Assembly: GCF_034259105.1 (NCBI RefSeq)
Contig: NZ_CP139477.1
Coordinates: 35,298-99,297 of the forward strand
Origin: Limosilactobacillus reuteri
GTDB lineage: Bacteria; Bacillota; Bacilli; Lactobacillales; Lactobacillaceae
DNA: 64,000 bases
Reading direction: 5' to 3'
In this document: one piece after another, positions 61,494 to 64,000 of the stretch
How the letters are laid out: each line of letters opens with the position of its first letter
How positions within the stretch are numbered: position 1 is the first letter of the stretch
The notes under the pieces: model-generated
Database searches by the model: none
Told to the model about the DNA's origin: nothing
The model's input: the letters and a program-made list of their open reading frames with translations, nothing else
Made by a program: the position numbers and the translations under genes

Positions 61494-61680
61494 AACTATT
61501 TATATATCACTATGAAAAATATGTTTGAAAATTACGGTAGTTCTAAACTACAACGTGAATACAAGCTTGAACACTCAACAAACCAGATAGCGAAGAATAA
61601 TTTATCAATGGACTTAGGGACGGAGTATCTGAATTAATTAGAAATGCAAAAAATGTAAATAGTCGTTAAAAGCTATAAAA

Positions 61681-62959
61681 GGTGGATTATAGAATGAAGT
61701 TAGCCACCCAGTTGGTGGTAAATAAAAAACGCCATTCGGCGTGACATCAGGTATCATATTAAGTGAACCAAACCTATATGAAAGGATGTCCGTCAAATGA
61801 CGCACTTAAATGATACCATGTCTACTAGTTTATTGACTACTCATAAAAAGAATGCTCATCTTACTAAAGAAGAACGTGTGATGATTGCGACTTTAAAGTC
61901 GCAAGGACTTTCCAATCGCGCAATTGGTCGCCAATTAGGAGTTAATCATCAAACAATTAATAACGAGCTCAACCGTGGTACGGTCCGCCAACTTCGTCGT
62001 CAAAAATCTAATGGTAAGATTTACGAATATTCTTACTACATCTATAGTTATGAAGCTGGTCAGGCCACATATCTTGAACATCACCGCCATTCTGGTCGTC
62101 GTCGCTTATATTATTCTTCAAAGCAATTTTTACGATTAGCTGATCAGCTAATGCTTGGTGAGTTTGACGACCACCATTACTCCCCACAAGCGGTTATTTA
62201 TAAGGCTCGAGATTTAATGAATGATGGCACCCTGATCCCAAAGTCGGTTGTAACTTTATATCAATGGATTAATGAGGGTGTGCTTCGTACGTCCAATTTA
62301 GACCTCTTTGAAAAACCTAAACGTAAGCATCATCGAACTCATCCGCAAGCTAAAAGGTGCTTAGGGCCTAATATTGCTCAACGACCTCAAACTGCGGACC
62401 AACGGTCCGAAATTGGCCATTGGGAACTAGATACAGTTCAGGGACAGAAAAACGGTAATGACAGTGTTGTACTAGTAATGACTGATCGCCTTTCACGAGT
62501 TAATATCACGAGTAAAATTGCTGGTAAAACTGCGCATGCAGTAAATCAGTTCTTTATAAATTTACGCCAGAAAATGGGCACAGATGCTTACTATCGCATC
62601 TTTAAGACAATAACCTCTGACAACGGTTCAGAATTTAGTGAGTTAACACAAGTTCACGATCATGTTTTCTATGCTGATCCGTATTCCCCTTGGGAACGTG
62701 GATCCAATGAGATCAATAACCGGTTTCTCCGCAAGGAGATTACCAAAGGTGAAGCTATAAATAACTATAGTAGTGCTCAGATCATAGCGACTAATGATTG
62801 GATGAATCACTATCCACGAGCTATGTTTAATGGACATTCGTCAATGGATATCTATCGTAAGGCCTTCTACCAAGAGATATCACAGCTCCATCAACCAATA
62901 ATCAATTGGTCAGTATTATTTATTTGAGTCCAGTGGCTAACTTATTCTTGAAATTTAGG
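61681..62959 (+). mobile_element. IS30-family element, copy 3 (1279 bp) with 14-bp target duplication
   Basis: Flanked by TAAAAGCTATAAAA at 61667-61680 and 62960-62973, again exactly 14 bp. Same sequence as copies 1 and 2. Confidence 0.93.
61797..62927 (+). CDS. IS30-family transposase (copy 3)
   Basis: 376 residues, identical to the proteins of copies 1 and 2; HTH plus DDE motifs complete. Probably functional. Confidence 0.93.
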   Translation: MTHLNDTMSTSLLTTHKKNAHLTKEERVMIATLKSQGLSNRAIGRQLGVNHQTINNELNRGTVRQLRRQKSNGKIYEYSYYIYSYEAGQATYLEHHRHSGRRRLYYSSKQFLRLADQLMLGEFDDHHYSPQAVIYKARDLMNDGTLIPKSVVTLYQWINEGVLRTSNLDLFEKPKRKHHRTHPQAKRCLGPNIAQRPQTADQRSEIGHWELDTVQGQKNGNDSVVLVMTDRLSRVNITSKIAGKTAHAVNQFFINLRQKMGTDAYYRIFKTITSDNGSEFSELTQVHDHVFYADPYSPWERGSNEINNRFLRKEITKGEAINNYSSAQIIATNDWMNHYPRAMFNGHSSMDIYRKAFYQEISQLHQPIINWSVLFI

Positions 62960-63120
62960 TAAAAGCTATAAAATGCCATATAAGCAATTTTATAGTTAAA
63001 ACGACTAATTATCCGTTTAATCTATAAAAATGGCTGAAACACAAAAATAAACGCCTTAATTGGCTTTTTAATAGCACCAATATAAAATATAGAAAGGGAT
63101 AAGAACGTAAAACATGAAAT

Positions 63121-63774
63121 GAGATTCAAAGCGAGTTAGCAAAGCATGCTGAAAGTATTGGAGTGGATGCCCTTGCTGCAATCCCACCAATTTACTTTGG
63201 ATTACCTGAACACGCAATTGAAGCATATTGGACAAGCATGATGGAAGTAACTAATTTAGATTTCATTATATATAATATTCCGCAAACAACCGGTTATGCA
63301 CTATCAGAAAACTTATTTAAACGTATGATGGCAAAAGAACAAGTTATTGGGGTTAAGAATTCATCCATGCCAGTAATGGATATCAATATGTGGAAATTAC
63401 GTGCTGGTAAAGATAATATTGTTTTCAATAGGCCAGATGAACAATTTGTAGGTGGACGCGTAATGGGGGCCGATGCAGGTATAGGTGGAACTTATGGTGT
63501 TTATCCAGAATTGTTAATGGAAGCGGATCGGTGCGTTCGTGAGGATGACCTTGAAAAAGCTCTTCAAATTCAACTTAAAATTAATGATTTAATTTCAGAA
63601 TTGACATCATTTAAAGGTAATTTATATGATGTGATGAAGTTAATCTTAGCTAAAAGTGGGGTAAGTGTAGGACAAGCACGTAATCCTTTACCACATGTAG
63701 AAGATGATGAAATGGATCATGTTGAGGTAGTACGGCAACATATTGATGATGCAATTGCTGAATTTACTAAATAA
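63121..63774 (+). pseudogene. nanA: N-acetylneuraminate lyase, 5'-truncated
   Basis: The frame EIQSELAKHAESIGVDALAA continues through PPIYFGLPEHAIEAYW, FIIYNIPQTTGYAL and VIGVKNSSMPVMDI, where the Lys is the Schiff-base residue, to a normal C-terminus. NanA splits sialic acid into N-acetylmannosamine and pyruvate. About the first 85-90 residues, including the substrate carboxylate-binding GSTGE region, are missing. A leftover start (AGAAAGGGATAAGAACGTAAAAC then ATGAAATGA) directly upstream suggests an internal deletion rather than an IS cut. Confidence 0.85.
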
Positions 63775-63776
63775 TA

Positions 63777-63818
63777 AAAAAACGCCGAGTCTCCTTAAAA
63801 GAGGCTCAGCGTTTTTTT
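63777..63818. terminator. Bidirectional terminator between nanA remnant and oxidoreductase
   Basis: AAAAAACGCCGAGTCTC pairs with GAGGCTCAGCGTTTTTT. Serves the two converging genes. Confidence 0.85.
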
Positions 63819-64000
63819 AAATCTGTGACCAGACGTCCGCTCCCAAAGTAGGGAAGAGAGGTACGATGCGGCCTAGTTGTTCAGCTGTATATTGAAACTC
63901 AATTGCTGGTAATAAAACGTTAATTGCATCGGCAGCATGTTCACTAACTTCAGCTGCTCCTACAAGATGATGGTCTTGATCGTAAATCAAGGTGTTATCA
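63817..64000 (-). CDS. Pyridine nucleotide-disulfide oxidoreductase, C-terminal part (cut by window edge)
   Basis: The last 60 residues read NTLIYDQDHHLVGAAEVSEH, AADAINVLLPAIEFQYTAEQ, LGRIVPLFPTLGADVWSQI-stop. This is the dimerisation domain of glutathione reductase-like flavoproteins, which supplies part of the active site of the partner subunit. The His-Pro pair of true glutathione reductases is replaced by LFPT, so the substrate is uncertain. The N-terminal part lies beyond the window. Confidence 0.75.
   Translation of the reverse strand, partial: DNTLIYDQDHHLVGAAEVSEHAADAINVLLPAIEFQYTAEQLGRIVPLFPTLGADVWSQI

Noticed and set aside
1-64000. CRISPR arrays, tRNA or rRNA genes
   Set aside because: No regularly spaced repeats with unique spacers and no cloverleaf or rRNA-like sequence were noticed on either strand.

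Overview
The window looks like part of a large, IS-saturated plasmid, or a plasmid-derived region, from a low-GC Gram-positive bacterium of the family Lactobacillaceae. The basis is AT-rich DNA with strong AGGAGG ribosome-binding sites, LAB-type IS30, IS3, ISL3, IS1182 and ISLre2 transposases, RepA_N replication and ParA/DUF5388 partition genes, pyruvate oxidase, and asp23/gls24 envelope-stress modules. The genus cannot be fixed by eye. No tRNA, rRNA or CRISPR array was seen.

Layout. 1-3.1 kb: a decayed IS3 element and an ISL3-family element with an intact 8-bp target duplication. 3.1-7.4 kb: a purine-salvage cassette (adenine deaminase and NCS2 permease on the minus strand, a divergent adenosine/adenine deaminase-like gene on the plus strand). 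7.4-9.9 kb: an IS1182-type transposase relic cut by an IS30 element. 10-16.1 kb: the plasmid maintenance core, with a ParM/ParR-like system, a ParA/DUF5388 system, candidate centromere repeats and a RepA_N initiator with iteron-like repeats. 16.2-20.2 kb: IS fragments around a GRP-type sugar transporter. 20.3-23.7 kb: two head-to-head asp23/DUF2273/GlsB modules. 24-25.5 kb: a multicopper oxidase of visibly higher GC. 25.7-49.7 kb: a nested IS structure in which two direct ISL3 copies bracket about 18.4 kb holding an IS3 with a group II intron, a rolling-circle Rep relic, a third asp23 module, a broken MFS gene, a pyruvyl transferase, a phage head-gene fragment, partition relics and an intact MFS transporter. 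49.7-55.2 kb: a truncated hydrolase, a HesB-like protein, a broken CinA-type amidase gene, pyruvate oxidase and a candidate small RNA. 55.3-64 kb: more IS elements, a Dps gene, a 5'-truncated second RepA_N gene, a truncated N-acetylneuraminate lyase, and the 3' end of a disulfide oxidoreductase.

The intact cargo points to purine use, sugar uptake, and envelope and oxidative stress. Pyruvate oxidase makes H2O2 and Dps can consume it; both have cre-like sites upstream. Multicopper oxidase and three or four asp23/GlsB loci add to the stress theme. The rest records plasmid fusion: relics of at least two further replicons and many genes ended by IS boundaries.

The most informative structural results are: (1) an IS3 element split into 47 bp and 1480 bp located 21 kb apart, whose parts share the 8-bp TAAACTGC and add up to exactly the 1519 bp of an intact relative at 59.3-60.8 kb; (2) an IS30-type element making 14-bp target duplications; (3) a group II intron seven bases downstream of a 15-bp hairpin in an IS3 transposase gene; (4) a duplicated asp23 module carrying a UvrA-like/AmaP chimeric mini-gene. 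I did not find a convincing new defence or biosynthetic system; the novelty lies in mobile-element architecture and stress-gene amplification.
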